DNA of 61,131 bases from [Chlorobium] sp. 445. GTDB lineage: Bacteria > Bacteroidota > Chlorobiia > Chlorobiales > Thermochlorobacteraceae. Below the pieces are notes generated by a model. That model was not told where the DNA came from. It saw only the letters and a program-made list of their open reading frames with translations, and ran no database searches. Positions 58,134 through 61,131 of this stretch are shown here, in pieces; position 1 is the stretch's first letter; every line of letters begins with the position of its first letter. Location: positions 1 through 61,131 of the forward strand of contig NSLH01000016.1 of assembly GCA_002763895.1 (NCBI GenBank), read 5' to 3'. A program made the position numbers and the translations under genes.

Positions 58134-61131
58134 ATGAGGCGCAATGAATTTTTCTCTCGTATTCTGTCTCTTTCTGCTGTAGTCATCTCTTTTTCGGTAT
58201 TTTATCTTGAGCTCTATGCACAAACATTCAAGCCATATAGTGCAGATGCGATAGCTTCTTTCAACAAACTTGAACGCGTCGGCGACCCGCTCTTTGCACG
58301 CGATGGCGTTGCCGCCATGTATGCAGAAGGCGATGTGCTGTATGTCGCTTACAATTCCGCTGGACTCTACACTTACGATATCAAAAACCGCCTTGAGCCC
58401 ACACAACTCGGCTTTTCAAAAGATATTTCGCTGCCGACAAACGGCATTATCAAAAAAAGCAATTACCTTTATTTGAGCGATAATACCAACGGCATTGACG
58501 TCTTCAATGTCGCTGACCCTTCGCAAATTAAGTTTGTTGGCAGTTTTCAGACGTCCTCTAAAGAAGCCTACGACCTGTGCGCTGATGACAATAAAGACTA
58601 TCTTTTCGTTGCAACCGGCAAAGGTGGTGTCGAAGTCTGGAGTCTGAAAGATCCTGCTCGTCCCAGTCGAGTCTTAGAAACCTCTAGCCTGACAACTTGG
58701 AACTACGCTTGGGGCATTTCATATCATCAAAACAAACTTTTCGTTAGCGATCGTGAAGGTGGCTTGCGCATTCTTGACGCATCTCAGCCAAGCAGCTTGA
58801 CTTTGCTTTCAAACTACCCTAGTGCCAAATCCCTGCGTTATGCTATTGCCAAAGATACGCTTGTTTTTCTTGCTAATGCAGTCGGCGGTTTTGAAGTCCT
58901 CTCTATCGCAAATCTCAATTTGCCAAAGCGTGTCTTTTCCTACAACTTCCGCACCTATGTTGGCGGTCTAGCTCACTACCAACTGAACCCAAACTATTTC
59001 TTTGTTGGCACAGGACGCAGCGGCATTACCGTCTATGACCTCAAAAAAATGTTCTCTCCCGAAGATGAACCTGTAGAAGAAGTCGATAGAGGTGTTGGAG
59101 AAATAGGCAGAGTGCTCTCTTATGATCATGCACTCTACGCCGCCACCGACAAAAATGGATTGCTTGTCTATAACTTTAATCTTACACCACTGCTTTCAAA
59201 CGTCAAGGATCTTGTGGTCGATGAGGATCAAGTGCTGACTTATACCTTTGAAGGCAAAGATCCAGACGGGAGCCCCACCCAAATTTCCTTGCGTCCACAG
59301 TCAGGCAAACTGCCTGATGGATTCACCTATGATGTTCCAAGCAGAACACTCAACTGGAAACCTACTTTTGATCAATCTGGCATCTATGATTTCAAAGTGC
59401 GCATTACAGAACTTACGCCAGATTCACTTTCAAGTGAATTACCACTGCGTATCACGGTTAATCACGTCAATCGTGCACCTAGCCTGCCCGATTTGCAAGC
59501 ACAATTGACTGTAGAAAACAAAGAACTCAAATATCAACTTCCTGAAGGCAAAGATCCCGATAAAGAAGATGAAGGCAAGCTGACTTATGTTGCAGAGAAC
59601 TTGCCTGAAGGCGCCAGTTTTGATGCTGCCACACGCATCTTTACTTGGAAACCTACCTATGCACAGGCCGGCGACTATGTGGTGAAGTTTACCGTCAGAG
59701 ATGCTAATACCGACGGACGCGGTACAAAGACTGACTCCAAAGAACTCAAAATTCGAGTCGATAACGAAAATCTTGCGCCGAAATTTACCCGAATGGATGT
59801 GCAAGTTTTCACGGAAGATACTGAGGGCAGTTTCACTATTGAAGCCATTGATCCCGACAAAGAAGACGACGGCAAACTCACTTACACAGCAACTTCTTTA
59901 CCCAAAGGCGCCACCTTTGATGCCCCAACACGTACCTTCAAGTGGAAGCCTGATTTCACACAGGCTGGTCAGTATATCGCAAAATTCAAAGTCGAGGATC
60001 AAGGTCTAGATGCAAAGTTTGTACCGAGCAACAAGCGCCTTTCGGATACAATGAATGTCGCAATTGTGGTCAAGCAAAAGAACCGACCACCTGTTATGGC
60101 AGCTATTCCAGAAAAGCAAGTGCGTGAAAATGCATCGCTGACGTTCACCGTAAGTGCCAGCGATCCTGACAAAGAAGATGAAGGCAAACTCACTTTCTCT
60201 GCAGACAGTCTGCCACGTGGGGCGACCTTCGATCCCAAAACTCGCACCTTCTCATGGAAACCTGATAACACACAGTCAGGTACCTACCGCGTTATTTTCC
60301 GTGCCACCGATACCGGCATTGACGGCACACCGCTTTCGGCTGAAACCGTTGCAACTATTGTCGTTGAAAATACTAACCGTCCCCCCAAGTTTGACGCAAT
60401 TGCCGATGTCAAAGGCAACGAAAATCAGGAATTGAAATTCGACATCACCGCTCAAGATCCCGATGTCGAAGACGAAGGGAAACTCAAAATCACTGCTGAA
60501 AACTTGCCACAAGGCGCAAAGTTCGACGGCAAAACTTTTACTTGGACGCCCACCTTTGAGCAGTCAGGATCGTACAAAATTTCTTATACCGTTACCGATA
60601 CAGAAGGCTTAACCGACAAGAAAACGCAGACAATTACGATTGCAAACGTCAACCGTGCGCCGAAGTTTGCTACTGCCTCTCCCATCAAAGCAATCGAAAA
60701 GCAAGATATTTCGTTTAGCATCTCTGCCAGCGACAATGACAAAGAAGATCAGGCAAACTTGTCTATTCTGCTGAAAACTTGCCACAAGGCGCAAAGTTTG
60801 ATCGCAATACACAAACCTTCACTTGGCAACCTAATTATGGTCAGCGAGGTACATACAGCATTCTTTTCCGTGTGAAAGATTCCTTTGGCGCTGAAGATAC
60901 CATGAGCGTCGGTATCGTGATCGAGCGCCTCAATCGTAAGCCCGTTTTGCAACAGCCTAAAGATGTGGTCGCTAAAATCGGTCAGCCCTTTGAGATACAA
61001 CTTTCTGCTATAGACGAAGATAAAGAAGATCAACTTACCTTCAGTGCCACCGGCTTGCCTGCTGGCATTACACTCTCTGCTGATGGCAAACTTGCTTTCA
61101 CACCAGAAGATGCACAAAGTGGCTCTTACAC
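58134..61131 (+). CDS. Giant surface protein: LVIVD propeller plus tandem cadherin/Ig-like repeats (runs off the window; frameshifted)
   Basis: A signal peptide (M-R-R-N-E-F-F-S-R, cleavage near L-Y-A-Q) leads into LVIVD-type propeller repeats (about residues 40-345, for example V-A-D-P-S-Q and L-K-D-P-A-R-P), then about seven tandem repeats of about 95-100 residues with D-P-D-K-E-D-E-G-K-L-T and L-P-x-G-A-x-F-D, typical of dystroglycan-type cadherin or putative Ig domains. The frame is lost near 60745-60757; the next repeat goes on in another frame to the window end, so one indel is likely and the true end lies beyond 61131. Probably an adhesin or matrix protein. Confidence 0.85.

Noticed and set aside
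1-61131. tRNA genes, CRISPR arrays, insertion sequences, prophage
   Set aside because: No cloverleaf with a T-loop, no regular spaced repeats, no transposase or phage structural genes were found on either strand.

Overview
The window reads as about 61 kb of chromosome from a Gram-negative bacterium of the FCB group, most likely the Chlorobiota side (Chloroherpeton/Thermochlorobacter-like). This placement is inference. It rests on rplU and rpmE promoters with the Bacteroidota/Chlorobiota-type -33/-7 pattern (TTG, 19-20 bases, TATATTTG), on outer-membrane functions (lptB, a BamA/TamA-type protein, an RND pump, lipoproteins), on a DUF3109 protein and BNR/Reg_prop propeller proteins, and on a Rieske/cytochrome b complex without cytochrome c1. 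No photosynthesis genes, tRNA, rRNA, CRISPR or prophage were seen. Base composition looks even (mid to upper 40s % GC by eye) except for a clearly AT-rich first ~1.1 kb.

Layout. 1-1120: a multiply broken, AT-rich serine hydrolase. 1164-5368: ccmB, an M28 peptidase and a thiG-tenI-thiE thiamine operon. 5590-7754: a response regulator-GGDEF protein, rplU-rpmA and smpB. 7755-8193: a gap with a sigma54-like promoter, a palindrome and a strong terminator that together look like a small RNA gene. 8194-15021: an EamA transporter, a secreted nuclease and an RND efflux pair. 15136-22429: M1 peptidase, rpmE, frr, a fused fatty-acid-kinase-like protein (DhaL-DegV), rpoN and DUF3109. 22582-26525: uxs, folD and a two-gene ABC importer without its ATPase. 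26531-38060 (minus strand): a close-packed run siaA-siaB-siaC-siaD, an AT-hook-like protein, lysA, a metalloenzyme, comEC and a lipoprotein. 38340-50838: lptB, gamma carbonic anhydrase, MBL-fold protein, XRE regulator, a membrane protein with a HiPIP-like Cys cluster, an SpoU methyltransferase, an ABC exporter, a BNR propeller protein and a TPR-like lipoprotein. 51066-55315: a respiratory operon. 55597-61131: a small exported protein, a BamA/TamA protein and a giant LVIVD/cadherin-repeat surface protein running off the end.

Two loci stand out. The first is a full SiaA-SiaB-SiaC-SiaD phospho-switch for cyclic-di-GMP, in which the phosphatase is fused to a periplasmic Reg_prop beta-propeller and Y_Y_Y sensor. 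The second is a Rieske/cytochrome b6-type operon flanked by two cytochrome-bd-like membrane subunits, one ending in a c-type cytochrome; this may be a hybrid quinol-oxidising complex.

Caution on quality: about 14 genes carry one or more frameshifts, most of them exactly in runs of 4-7 identical bases, and the downstream protein is intact in another frame. This pattern points to consensus indel errors rather than mass gene decay. Frameshifted genes are therefore annotated over their full span with the place of the shift.
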